Source of the DNA: Winogradskyella thalassocola
GTDB taxonomy: Bacteria; Bacteroidota; Bacteroidia; Flavobacteriales; Flavobacteriaceae
DNA: 64,000 bases
Assembly (NCBI RefSeq): GCF_900099995.1
Contig: NZ_FNCZ01000002.1
Span: 248,001-312,000, forward strand
Direction of reading: 5' to 3'
Shown here: piece after piece, positions 17,594-25,548 of the stretch
How the letters are laid out: the number at the start of each line of letters is the position of its first letter
Position numbering within the stretch: position 1 is the first letter of the stretch
Position numbers and translations under genes: made by a program
Notes under the pieces: generated by a model
Databases searched by the model: none
The model's input: only the letters and a program-made list of their open reading frames with translations
What the model was told of the DNA's origin: nothing

Positions 17594-18523
17594 TTAGTTT
17601 AGGATAATAAATTTATAAAGTAATAAGGATAACATACCAGTAAGCATAACTAGTTTTAGGACTAAACTAATATGCTTGTATTGTGCGTTGTTTTCAGCAC
17701 TAAACAATTTTATACTCACATAAATTAATGGAGCCACAACTAAAATTAAAAAATAACCAACGACTAGTTGTTGCTTAAACAAATAGGTAATCACATAATA
17801 GACTATAGAAAATATAGGAATTAATGAGAGTATAAAGACAATCTTTGAGGTGCGTTCTCTCCCTAAAAGAATAGGTAATGTTTGAATTCCGGCTTTGTAA
17901 TCTCCATCAATATCTTCAATGTCTTTTACGACTTCTCGTATCAAATTAATCATAAAAGCAAAAAAGGCATAGTCTCTAATAATGTTTAAAAATGTAGATT
18001 GAATAGCTTTGTTGTTGTCCGTCATAGCGGGAATTAACTCAAAAATACCAACTAATAAAATACTCAAACATACGATAATGGAAACCACAACATTACCAAC
18101 AACGGCAATTTGTTTGAGATATGAAGCGTACATATAGAGTAGTGCGGACGTCATGAAAAAGATGGCGAAAAATTCGGGTTTTCCAATACCATTAGATAAA
18201 TAAAAACCTAAGCCGACTCCAATGACGTTTAGAACAATAAAGATTGTGTTTGCACTTTTTTCTGAGATGTGTTTATTAATAATTAACCGGTTTGGTTTAT
18301 TGATTGTATCGGTCTCAACATCATAAATATCATTAATAACATACCCTCCAGCTGCAATACAAACTGTGGCTAATACTAAAAGGAAAAAGTTAAAGTCACT
18401 TAACGTAATAAGTACACCATGACTTTGTTGAAAAGGTAATAAAAGGGCATATTTTATTAAGTATTGCACTAAAGCAATCATTAGTAAATTTTTCCAACGG
18501 ATTAAATTAAGAAAGTGAATCAT
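17594..18523 (-). CDS. UbiA-family prenyltransferase (geranylgeranylglycerol-phosphate transferase-like)
   Basis: 309 residues with about eight to nine membrane helices. The two aspartate-rich motifs of UbiA enzymes are present: NDIYDVETD (about residues 64-72) and DIEDIDGDYKAG (about 201-212). They bind Mg2+ and prenyl diphosphate. Bacteroidota homologues in this Maf-KdsC neighbourhood are usually named geranylgeranylglycerol-phosphate geranylgeranyltransferase by similarity to archaeal ether-lipid enzymes; the true acceptor in flavobacteria is not known to me. A quinone-pathway role is an alternative. Confidence 0.85.
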   Translation of the reverse strand: MIHFLNLIRWKNLLMIALVQYLIKYALLLPFQQSHGVLITLSDFNFFLLVLATVCIAAGGYVINDIYDVETDTINKPNRLIINKHISEKSANTIFIVLNVIGVGLGFYLSNGIGKPEFFAIFFMTSALLYMYASYLKQIAVVGNVVVSIIVCLSILLVGIFELIPAMTDNNKAIQSTFLNIIRDYAFFAFMINLIREVVKDIEDIDGDYKAGIQTLPILLGRERTSKIVFILSLIPIFSIVYYVITYLFKQQLVVGYFLILVVAPLIYVSIKLFSAENNAQYKHISLVLKLVMLTGMLSLLLYKFIILN

Positions 18524-18530
18524 TTGAAGG

Positions 18531-18842
18531 TTAATGAGATAATATTTTAGTAATTAAATAGTAAGCTATAGCTGCAACAATCATAAGTATAATGATACTA
18601 ATAAATGCTGTTTTTTTTAAAAGCTTGAGTTCTTGCTGTCTTATTTTGTCTTTAATTTTTTGCTTGTCTTCTTTGGTTAAATCTTTATGCAAAAAATCCA
18701 TTTTGTAGTGCAGATGGGCTTCAAGATCTAGTTTTTCCTTGTATTTAGAAAAAGGAGTAGATGATCTTTGGTTAAATGTCGCCTGACTATTACCAAAACC
18801 AATATATCCAAATCCTGTGCTATGTCTTCTTCCGCTTGACAT
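18531..18842 (-). CDS. Hypothetical protein with C-terminal membrane anchor
   Basis: 103 residues. The N-terminal third is Gly/Ser-rich (SGRRHSTGFGYIGFGNS), the middle is a charged helix (KMDFLHKDLTKEDKQKIKDKIRQQELKLLKK), and the C-terminus is a single hydrophobic helix (about 78-98). Tail-anchored topology is likely. It lies between kdsC and the UbiA gene, co-directional with both (7-bp gap to UbiA). No family recognised. Confidence 0.65.
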   Translation of the reverse strand: MSSGRRHSTGFGYIGFGNSQATFNQRSSTPFSKYKEKLDLEAHLHYKMDFLHKDLTKEDKQKIKDKIRQQELKLLKKTAFISIIILMIVAAIAYYLITKILSH

Positions 18843-18870
18843 GTTTTAAAAATTTATACGATTTTTATTT

Positions 18871-18898
18871 CCAACAACCAACAACCAACAACCAACAA
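18871..18898. repeat. Heptamer tandem repeat
   Basis: Four consecutive copies of CCAACAA in the intergenic gap between kdsC and the small membrane protein gene. Such short tandem repeats can vary in copy number by slippage. No function is evident. Confidence 0.7.
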
Positions 18899-18913
18899 TC
18901 AACTACCAGATAT

Positions 18914-19447
18914 CTAGTCATACTTAGCATCAAAATTTCCATTCCATTTGCCTTGTACTTTCAACACTTGTTCAACAACATCTCTTACGGCACCTTTTCC
19001 TCCGTTTTTATGTGAAATGTATTTTGAAATGGCTTTAATTTCGGGAACAGCATCTTGAGGACAACACGGTAAACCAACTAATTTCATCACAGGATAATCC
19101 GGTATATCGTCTCCCATATACAACACTTGAGATTTTGAAATGTTATGCTGATTCAAATAACTGTTAAGCTGTTCAATTTTATTATGTGCCCCTAGAAAAA
19201 TATCTTTAATCCCTAATCCTGCTAAGCGTTTACGTACACCTTCGTTAGAGCCACCAGAAATAATACAGAGGTTAAAATTGGCATCAATGGCTGTTTTTAA
19301 TGCAAATCCGTCTTTAATATTCATGGTTCTTAGCATTTCTCCTTCTGTCGTCACAGTGATTGTACCATCGGTAAGCACACCATCAACATCAAAAATGAAG
19401 GTCGTAATGTCTGCTAAATATTCTTTGTAACTTTTATCGTCGCTCAT
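18914..19447 (-). CDS. kdsC: KdsC-like HAD phosphatase (KDO 8-phosphate phosphatase)
   Basis: 177 residues. The HAD motif I is FIFDVDGVLTDGTI, motif II CIISGGSNEGV, and the distal motif YMGDDIPDYPVMKLVG. The small size without a cap domain is typical of KdsC, which dephosphorylates 3-deoxy-D-manno-octulosonate 8-phosphate for lipopolysaccharide core synthesis. The C-terminus (GGKGAVRDVVEQVLKVQGKW) is the conserved tail that closes the active site in the tetramer. It starts 2 bp after the DUF2520 stop. Confidence 0.9.
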   Translation of the reverse strand: MSDDKSYKEYLADITTFIFDVDGVLTDGTITVTTEGEMLRTMNIKDGFALKTAIDANFNLCIISGGSNEGVRKRLAGLGIKDIFLGAHNKIEQLNSYLNQHNISKSQVLYMGDDIPDYPVMKLVGLPCCPQDAVPEIKAISKYISHKNGGKGAVRDVVEQVLKVQGKWNGNFDAKYD

Positions 19448-19449
19448 AG

Positions 19450-20244
19450 TTAATTTTCTTTTTTCTGGCTTTTGATTCTAGTAGATCGAATACCATGTGT
19501 CTTTTTTATAGAAGTAGTAAGCATTTTGTAAATCGCTTCATGCTCTTCTTTTTCAATTAGCTTAAGTTGTCTTTTTATAGTTCTCTTATCATTCCGTTTT
19601 GCAGGACCTGTTTGTGCCATAAACGGAGACATGTGTTGAATTTTCTTTGCCGTTTCTTCAATTAAAGGATGCAAGATTTCAAATTCTATATTTTTAGTTT
19701 CGCAAATTTCATGACCAATTCTATAGAGTTGATTCGTGAAATTATTAACAAAAACAGCGGCTAAATGTAGTGTCTGACGTTGTTCGGTTGTGATTTTATG
19801 TGGCTTACAATTAACAGCTTTTGCTAAATCTATTAATAGCTGAAGGTTTTCTTTTTCATAAACTTCAACACAAATCGGGACTTCGCTAAAATCTATTTCT
19901 GCCTCTTTAGAAAATGTTTGCAACGGATAGAAAACTCCAATCTTGTTTTTCTTATCTATATCGTGCATGGCAACGCTTCCAGAGGTATGCACCACAAATC
20001 GATTTGTAAATGGTAGGTCTATAGATAATTGCTCAATACAATCATCGCTAACCGCCATAATGTAAATGTCCGCTTCTTTTAACTTGTCTAATGAATCTGT
20101 GATGTCTACGTCATTGGCGTAAGACGAAATGGATGCTCGCGTGCGATTATACCATTGTGTAATCGAAATATTTTCAGAATTTGAAAAGGCTTTATATAAG
20201 TGTGTGGCTACATTGCCAGCACCAAGTAATACTACTGATATCAT
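19450..20244 (-). CDS. Rossmann-fold and DUF2520 domain protein
   Basis: 264 residues. The N-terminal VVLLGAGNVATHLYKAF is a dinucleotide-binding motif. The C-terminal helical domain (RQTLHLAAVFVNNFTNQLYRIG, FMAQTGPAKRNDKRTIKRQL) matches DUF2520, related to the pyrroline-carboxylate and ketopantoate reductase folds. Substrate unknown. It is the first gene of the leftward DUF2520-kdsC-UbiA-Maf cluster, a conserved Bacteroidota arrangement. The last ten residues are very basic. Confidence 0.85.
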   Translation of the reverse strand: MISVVLLGAGNVATHLYKAFSNSENISITQWYNRTRASISSYANDVDITDSLDKLKEADIYIMAVSDDCIEQLSIDLPFTNRFVVHTSGSVAMHDIDKKNKIGVFYPLQTFSKEAEIDFSEVPICVEVYEKENLQLLIDLAKAVNCKPHKITTEQRQTLHLAAVFVNNFTNQLYRIGHEICETKNIEFEILHPLIEETAKKIQHMSPFMAQTGPAKRNDKRTIKRQLKLIEKEEHEAIYKMLTTSIKKTHGIRSTRIKSQKKEN

Positions 20245-20380
20245 GCTGTAAAAATACTAAGATTTCTTATTTTAGAATCACTAGAATGAGATTAAAAGGA
20301 TAACTTTGGGTAATTCTAAAAATTGATAAGTAAAAAGGAAGCTATTATGGTTATATATTACATATGCATCGATTAAATAT

Positions 20381-20394
20381 GTCCCATTAGGGAC
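20381..20394. repeat. REP-like outer hairpin, left
   Basis: GTCCC-ATTA-GGGAC forms a perfect 5-bp stem with a four-base loop. It pairs in layout with GTCCC-TAAA-GGGAC at 20998-21011 on the other side of the transposase gene. Confidence 0.65.
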
Positions 20395-20431
20395 AAAAGA
20401 TGGGTAGATTTTAGTTTACAATAATAAACCA

Positions 20432-20449
20432 GTGTGCCTTTAGGTACAC
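20432..20449. repeat. REP-like inner hairpin, left
   Basis: GTGTGCC-TTTA-GGTACAC folds into a 7-bp stem with one G.T pair and a four-base loop. The 16-bp core 20433-20448 is the exact reverse complement of 20950-20965 beyond the other end of the transposase gene, so the pair forms inverted flanks. Confidence 0.75.
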
Positions 20450-20465
20450 CATATAATTTAGAGCA

Positions 20466-20927
20466 ATGCCAAACACGTATACACAAATTCATATCCAAGC
20501 CGTTTTTGCGGTTCAAAATCGGCAAAGTTTAATTAGAGATAGTTGGAAAGCCGAATTATACAAGTATATCACAGGAATATTTAAAAACAACAACCATAAG
20601 GTTTTGCAAATTAACGGAGTGGCTGACCATATTCATGTTTTATTTGGAATGCGACCAACACAGTCATTATCTGAATTGATGAAGCAAGTAAAACACGATT
20701 CTTCAAAATGGATAAATAATAAAGGTTTTGTTAATGGCAGATTTTCGTGGCAATCTGGATATGGTGCGTTTTCTTATTCTAAATCTGAAGTTCCTAGAAT
20801 AATTAATTATATCAAAAATCAAGAAGAACATCACAAAAAGGTTGTGTTTAAAGAAGAATATTTAATGTTGTTAAAGGATTTTGATGTAGAATTTAATGAA
20901 CGTTATATTTTAAAATCTGTATTATGA
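20466..20927 (+). CDS. tnpA: HUH/Y1 transposase (IS200/IS605 or REP-associated TnpA-like)
   Basis: 153 residues. The HUH motif is DHIHVLF (H55, H57), and the catalytic tyrosine is Y115 in PRIINYIKNQEEHH with Gln four residues later. WQSGYGAFSYS is typical of this family. The gene is single, without the tnpB/iscB partner of autonomous IS605 elements. It is flanked by two hairpins on each side in mirror order, the layout of REP-associated tyrosine transposases (RAYTs). Intact length and motifs suggest an active protein, but mobility versus domesticated REP spreading cannot be decided from one copy. Confidence 0.9.
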   Translation: MPNTYTQIHIQAVFAVQNRQSLIRDSWKAELYKYITGIFKNNNHKVLQINGVADHIHVLFGMRPTQSLSELMKQVKHDSSKWINNKGFVNGRFSWQSGYGAFSYSKSEVPRIINYIKNQEEHHKKVVFKEEYLMLLKDFDVEFNERYILKSVL

Positions 20928-20949
20928 AATTTTAGTTTAAAATATATTT

Positions 20950-20965
20950 TGTACCTAAAGGCACA
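20950..20965. repeat. REP-like inner hairpin, right
   Basis: TGTACC-TAAA-GGCACA is the exact reverse complement of the left inner element core (20433-20448). With its G.T pair it forms a short stem. It starts 23 bp after the transposase stop codon. Confidence 0.75.
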
Positions 20966-20997
20966 ATAACTTAATGGTGTTTTTTTACCAATATAAA

Positions 20998-21011
20998 GTC
21001 CCTAAAGGGAC
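20998..21011. repeat. REP-like outer hairpin, right
   Basis: GTCCC-TAAA-GGGAC, a perfect 5-bp stem with a four-base loop, mirrors the left outer hairpin at 20381-20394 and is followed by an A-rich tract. Together the four hairpins delimit a unit of about 630 bp. No target-site duplication could be identified by eye. Confidence 0.65.
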
Positions 21012-21173
21012 GAAAAATGTATTATTAATTGATTGTAGAAATGGTTTTTTTGAAGACAATATTTGGTAACATAAGTTAGAGTAATTACCAATGTCTATAT
21101 AATATGCAAGATTTTAATTATAGCAAACTATCAAAAACCAAATTGTTCCAATCGAGACAATATAAATTATAAG

Positions 21174-21566
21174 ATGATGAATAAAACAGATATAAAAAAC
21201 AGAGAAGACATATTCCTATTAGTTTCTAAATTTTACGAAAAGGTAAGAAAAGACGAAAAATTAGGCCCATTTTTCAATGAAACCATTAAAGATTGGGATC
21301 AGCATTTAGAACATCTCACTACGTTTTGGGAATCGAGTTTATTTCTGAAAACTAAATATTTTGGTAACCCGTTAGAAGCACATACCAAAGTGGATGCAGC
21401 ATTTAATCATAGTATCACCGAATTACATTTTGGCTTGTGGTTAAATTTATGGTTTGAAACGATAAATGAATTGTTTGAGGGCGATTATGCTGAGAATGCT
21501 AAACGTCGTGCTCGTAAAATGGGAACCTTTATGTATATGAATATTTTTGCAGCTCGAAATACCTAA
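21174..21566 (+). CDS. Group III truncated haemoglobin
   Basis: 130 residues. It shows the 2-on-2 truncated globin pattern of group III: FYEKVRKDEKLGPFFNETI (B/C region with a Tyr at the B10-like position), LTTFWESSLF, and HSITELHFGLWLNLWFETI, whose second His is the proximal haem ligand, followed by MGTFMYMNI. Such globins bind O2 or NO and are linked to micro-oxic or nitrosative conditions. It is followed after 58 bp by mscL. Confidence 0.92.
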   Translation: MMNKTDIKNREDIFLLVSKFYEKVRKDEKLGPFFNETIKDWDQHLEHLTTFWESSLFLKTKYFGNPLEAHTKVDAAFNHSITELHFGLWLNLWFETINELFEGDYAENAKRRARKMGTFMYMNIFAARNT

Positions 21567-21624
21567 ATATAATCCACATCTTTTTAAATTTGCAATTAAT
21601 TATTTTTTTGAAACAATTAAAAGT

Positions 21625-22074
21625 ATGGGGTTATTAAGAGAGTTTAAGGAATTTGCAATTAAAGGTAATATGATGGATATGGCCATCGGAATTATTATTG
21701 GAGCATCATTTAATAAAGTCATTGATGTGCTTGTAAAACATGTGCTAATGCCACCATTATCTTTACTAACAGATGGAGTTAATTTTCATACTAAAAAACT
21801 TATTCTAAGAGATGCTATCACTGATGTTTCTGGTGCAATTACAACGAGCGAAGTCGCTATTGGATATGGAGAACTTATAGAAGTTTTTGTAGACTTTTTA
21901 ATTATTGGATTTACCGTATTTTTAGTTGTTAAAGGCATGAATAGACTACGAAGTAAAGCACAAGACTCTAAAGATAAAACAGTGGTGACACCTAAAGATA
22001 TTCAGTTGCTATCTGATTTAAAAGAATTAATGGAAGAGCAAAACAGAATGCTGAAATCAAATTTAAAAAGTTAA
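21625..22074 (+). CDS. mscL: Large-conductance mechanosensitive channel MscL
   Basis: 149 residues from the ATG at 21625 (MGLLREFKEFAIKGNMMDMAIGIIIGASFNKVI). A longer frame exists back to 21547 but would use a non-ATG start, overlap the globin gene and add a tail absent from MscL proteins. Two membrane helices (about 15-45 and 88-108) enclose a periplasmic loop, and the C-terminal helix (IQLLSDLKELMEEQNRML) forms the cytoplasmic bundle. It opens at extreme membrane tension on osmotic downshock. Confidence 0.95.
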   Translation: MGLLREFKEFAIKGNMMDMAIGIIIGASFNKVIDVLVKHVLMPPLSLLTDGVNFHTKKLILRDAITDVSGAITTSEVAIGYGELIEVFVDFLIIGFTVFLVVKGMNRLRSKAQDSKDKTVVTPKDIQLLSDLKELMEEQNRMLKSNLKS

Positions 22075-22143
22075 ATAGTTTCTTGTGTCTAATTTTAACA
22101 TGTTTTAGTACTAAAACTGAAACTAAGAATAATTAAAAAAACA

Positions 22144-22151
22144 TATCTTTG
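22144..22151 (+). promoter_or_regulatory. -7 box of the ccsBA promoter
   Basis: TATCTTTG matches TAnnTTTG exactly, 22 bp before the ccsBA start codon. The -33 region lacks a clear TTTG. Confidence 0.45.
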
Positions 22152-22173
22152 CACAGCTTAAAAAGCCTATGCT

Positions 22174-25100
22174 ATGCAAAAGAAAATCGCTAATTTCCTA
22201 TTCTCTACAAAACTTACTGCTTTCTTATTTATTGCCTTTGCCGTTGCTATGGCAGTAGGGACTATTTTGGATAGAAATATGGATACCTCTCCAACACCAT
22301 ACACCAGAACATTAATTTATAATGCGTGGTGGTTTGAAGCCATAATGGTGTTTTTTGTTATTAACTTTGTTGGTAATATTTTTAGGTTCAGGCTTTATAA
22401 AAAAGAGAAATGGGCAACATTAACGCTGCATTTATCTTTTATTCTTATCCTTATTGGAGCATTTGTAACGCGCTATATTGGTTACGAAGGTATGATGCCA
22501 ATAAGAGAAGGCGCAACTGAAAGTGAATTTTTCTCTCAGAAAACATATCTCGGTGGACGCATATTAGGAAACTATCAAGTTAATGGTCAATTACAACAAC
22601 GAAGAATAGAAGAACACGTCGATTTTTCTCCACGTTTAGATAATGAATTTGAAAAAACGTTCGATTATGGTGATACAGAAGTTACGATTAAACTTGAAGA
22701 ATTTATAAAAGGGGCAGAAGAAGATATTATTCCGAATGAGACCGGAAACCGCTATTTAAAAATAGTTGAAGCAGGTGAGAGTGGTCCTCACAATCACTTT
22801 TTAGAAGACGGGAAAGTTGCTAATCTTCACAACGTTTTGGTGTCTTTAAATAAGTTTCAAGAAGGCGCTATAAATATTACAGAAACCGAAGAAGGGTTGT
22901 TTATTCAATCTCCTTATGATGGCGAGTATATGACCATGGCAACTCGTGTTACGGGTATGTTGGTTAAAGATAGTTTACAGCCATTAATACTTAGGTCTAG
23001 ATATATTATTGGTAATATGCAATTAGTTATGCCTAAACCTATTGTAAAAGGAGATTTTGGAATTGTAAAAAAACCAGAGCTCTTAAAAACTAAGGCAGAT
23101 CCAGACGGACTTATCATGAGTGTTTCGGCAAATGGTGAGACAAAACAAGTAGGCCTTATTGGAGGTCCAGGCAATTATACAGCCATGAAGGAATTTAAAG
23201 TCGGAGGCTTAGAAGTGGCATTACAATATGGTCCTAAAATATTGAAGTTGCCTTTTGAGATTAAACTAAATGATTTTATAGCAGAAAAATATCCAGGTAC
23301 AGAAAAAGCCTATTCGTCTTATGAAAGTAAAATAACGGTTTTAGACAAAGAAACTGGTGATTTTGATTATCGTGTGTACATGAATCATGTTTTAGATCAC
23401 AAAGGGTTTCGTTTTTTTCAGGCCAGTTTCCATCCAGATGAAAAAGGTACCGTACTTTCTGTAAACCACGATCTTTGGGGAACGTACATTACTTATACTG
23501 GTTATATATTATTGTATTTATCTATGATGGCCATTTTATTCGTGAAGAATACTCGGTTTGATGATATCCGAAAAAGGTTGGCTAAGTTAAAGGATAAGAA
23601 AGCAAAAATGATGACCATGATTTTGCTTTTATTAAGTTTTTCTGGTTTTGCACAAGTCCATACAGACGATGATGGTCACGATCACCAAAAGAAAACAGGA
23701 AAAGAGCAAATAGATTCTATTCTGAGTGTACATATTACTCCTAAGGAGCATGCTGCCAAGTTTTCAAAAATGGTTATTCAAGATTATAGTGGTCGTATGA
23801 TGCCAATGCATACCTATGCTTCTGAGATGCTTCGTAAATTAAGCAAAAGTGATGTTTATGAAGATTTTGATGCTGATCAAGTATTTTTATCTATTCAAGA
23901 AAGTCCGATGCTTTGGTACAATGTGCCAATCATTTATTTAAAACCAAGAAAAGCAGATTCTATACGATCTATAATAGGTATAGATTATGAAGAAAAATAC
24001 TCACGACTCGTAGATTATTTTACACCAGAAGGTCGTTATAAATTAGCTCCATATTTAGAAGAAGCCTACAAAACACAGGTGCCAAATGGTTTTCAAAAAG
24101 AAGTTAAGGAAGCCGATTCTAGAGTTAATTTACTGTATAATGCTATAGAAGGACGCTCTATTAAAATATTTCCTGTTCCTAATGATGAAAATAATAAATG
24201 GATTTCGTCATTAGATTTTAGAGAACAAGATTATCGAGAAAAAATAGAAGATACGCTGTACGGAAACTTTATTAATAATGGTTTTAGTGCTTATTTAGTA
24301 ACTCTGAATAATGCAAAACAAACAGGAGATTACTCTAAAGCAGAAGAGCTACTTAAAGGCATTAAAAAAACACAACAGCGTTTTGGTAGTGAAGTGATGC
24401 TAACCGACGATAAAATTAATGCCGAAATCTTATACAATGATTACGATATTTTTAAACGATTATATAGCTGGTATATGTATGCTGGTGCAATATTGTTTGT
24501 TTTTATTATTATTCAGATTTTTAAGTATAGAAGTTCATGGATTAAAACAGTTATAAATGTATTGTTAGGTATTGTAGCTTTATTATTTGTACTGCATACG
24601 TTAGGTTTAATTTGGAGATGGTATTTATCTGGCCATGCCCCTTGGAGTGATGCATATGAATCTATGATTTATGTCGCTTGGTCAACTATGCTTTTCGGTT
24701 TTATTGTTGGTGTAACTAGGAGAAAAGATAGTTCAGCTAAAAAGAAATTGACTTTAGGTAAAATTACAACGTCGAGTTTAACAGTTGCGGCAGGTGCATT
24801 TGTGACTGCAATGATCTTAATGATTGCACATTGGAATTGGATGGATCCTGCCATTGCAAATCTTCAGCCTGTATTACAAGGCTATTGGTTAATGATACAT
24901 GTTTCGGTAATCGTAGCCAGTTATGGTCCATTTACTTTAGGTATGATATTAGGAGTTGTAGTCTTATTTCTTATGATTTTTACCACAGAAGAAAACAAAG
25001 AACGCATGCTAATTAACATTAAAGAGTTAACCATTATTAACGAAATGGCTTTAACGGTTGGTTTAGTAATGTTAACCATCGGAAACTTTCTTGGTGGTAT

Positions 25101-25425
25101 GTGGGCAAACGAAAGTTGGGGACGTTATTGGGGTTGGGATCCAAAAGAAACTTGGGCGCTTATTAGTATTATGATTTATGCCTTTGTAATCCACATGCGC
25201 TTAGTACCAGGTTTAAGAGGGAAATGGATTTATAACCTAATGTCAATCATTGCTTTTGCTAGTATTCTTATGACGTATTTTGGGGTTAATTTCTATCTCG
25301 CAGGATTACATTCTTACGCTAGTGGTGATCAAATATTAAGCTTTCAGTTTATAGCAATAACTGTAGGGATTGTAGCTATTCTTGGATTCTTCTCATACAG
25401 GAAATATAAGAAGTATTATAAATAA
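22174..25425 (+). CDS. ccsBA: Fused cytochrome c biogenesis protein CcsBA (ResB-CcsA)
   Basis: 1083 residues joining system II components. Residues 1 to about 475 are ResB/CcsB-like: three N-terminal helices, a large periplasmic domain (about 95-430) and a fourth helix (about 440-460). The C-terminal half is CcsA-like with about eight helices (from about 767) and the haem-handling WWD-type motif WANESWGRYWGWDPKETWALI. It moves haem across the membrane and attaches it to apocytochrome c CxxCH. Residues 479-494 (MMTMILLLLSFSGFAQ) look like a complete signal peptide in the middle of the protein, followed by a His/Asp-rich stretch, hinting at a past or actual junction between two proteins. Confidence 0.93.
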   Translation: MQKKIANFLFSTKLTAFLFIAFAVAMAVGTILDRNMDTSPTPYTRTLIYNAWWFEAIMVFFVINFVGNIFRFRLYKKEKWATLTLHLSFILILIGAFVTRYIGYEGMMPIREGATESEFFSQKTYLGGRILGNYQVNGQLQQRRIEEHVDFSPRLDNEFEKTFDYGDTEVTIKLEEFIKGAEEDIIPNETGNRYLKIVEAGESGPHNHFLEDGKVANLHNVLVSLNKFQEGAINITETEEGLFIQSPYDGEYMTMATRVTGMLVKDSLQPLILRSRYIIGNMQLVMPKPIVKGDFGIVKKPELLKTKADPDGLIMSVSANGETKQVGLIGGPGNYTAMKEFKVGGLEVALQYGPKILKLPFEIKLNDFIAEKYPGTEKAYSSYESKITVLDKETGDFDYRVYMNHVLDHKGFRFFQASFHPDEKGTVLSVNHDLWGTYITYTGYILLYLSMMAILFVKNTRFDDIRKRLAKLKDKKAKMMTMILLLLSFSGFAQVHTDDDGHDHQKKTGKEQIDSILSVHITPKEHAAKFSKMVIQDYSGRMMPMHTYASEMLRKLSKSDVYEDFDADQVFLSIQESPMLWYNVPIIYLKPRKADSIRSIIGIDYEEKYSRLVDYFTPEGRYKLAPYLEEAYKTQVPNGFQKEVKEADSRVNLLYNAIEGRSIKIFPVPNDENNKWISSLDFREQDYREKIEDTLYGNFINNGFSAYLVTLNNAKQTGDYSKAEELLKGIKKTQQRFGSEVMLTDDKINAEILYNDYDIFKRLYSWYMYAGAILFVFIIIQIFKYRSSWIKTVINVLLGIVALLFVLHTLGLIWRWYLSGHAPWSDAYESMIYVAWSTMLFGFIVGVTRRKDSSAKKKLTLGKITTSSLTVAAGAFVTAMILMIAHWNWMDPAIANLQPVLQGYWLMIHVSVIVASYGPFTLGMILGVVVLFLMIFTTEENKERMLINIKELTIINEMALTVGLVMLTIGNFLGGMWANESWGRYWGWDPKETWALISIMIYAFVIHMRLVPGLRGKWIYNLMSIIAFASILMTYFGVNFYLAGLHSYASGDQILSFQFIAITVGIVAILGFFSYRKYKKYYK

Positions 25426-25445
25426 TTGTAAGGTCTTTAAAATTT

Positions 25446-25484
25446 AAAATGGGTTGACAATCATAAAGATTGTCAACCCATTTT
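25446..25484. terminator. Strong hairpin terminator after ccsBA
   Basis: Perfect 17-bp stem (AAAATGGGTTGACAATC, 25446-25462; loop ATAAA; complementary arm 25468-25484) with a T tract at the 3' side. The A tract on the other arm would also serve leftward transcription. Confidence 0.9.
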
Positions 25485-25487
25485 TAT

Positions 25488-25499
25488 TGATGGATATCA
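25488..25499. promoter_or_regulatory. Candidate CRP-type dyad before the Cys/Met enzyme gene (weak)
   Basis: TGAT-GGAT-ATCA matches the TGAY-N4-RTCA dyad seen at nine other promoters. The nearest -7-like box, TAAATTTA at 25522-25529, lies 22 bp further on, not the 23 bp of the others. The dyad also abuts a terminator. Kept as a weak candidate. Confidence 0.3.
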
Positions 25500-25548
25500 G
25501 AAGACTTGTTTTCTTTTTCCTTAAATTTATAGCTTATAATTATTTGCT

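Noticed and set aside
18871..18898. CCAACAA repeats as a CRISPR-like array
   Set aside because: The units are 7 bp, directly contiguous and without spacers: a simple tandem repeat.
24831..25016. Small rightward ORF within ccsBA
   Set aside because: It is an out-of-frame shadow of the conserved CcsA domain, without its own start context.
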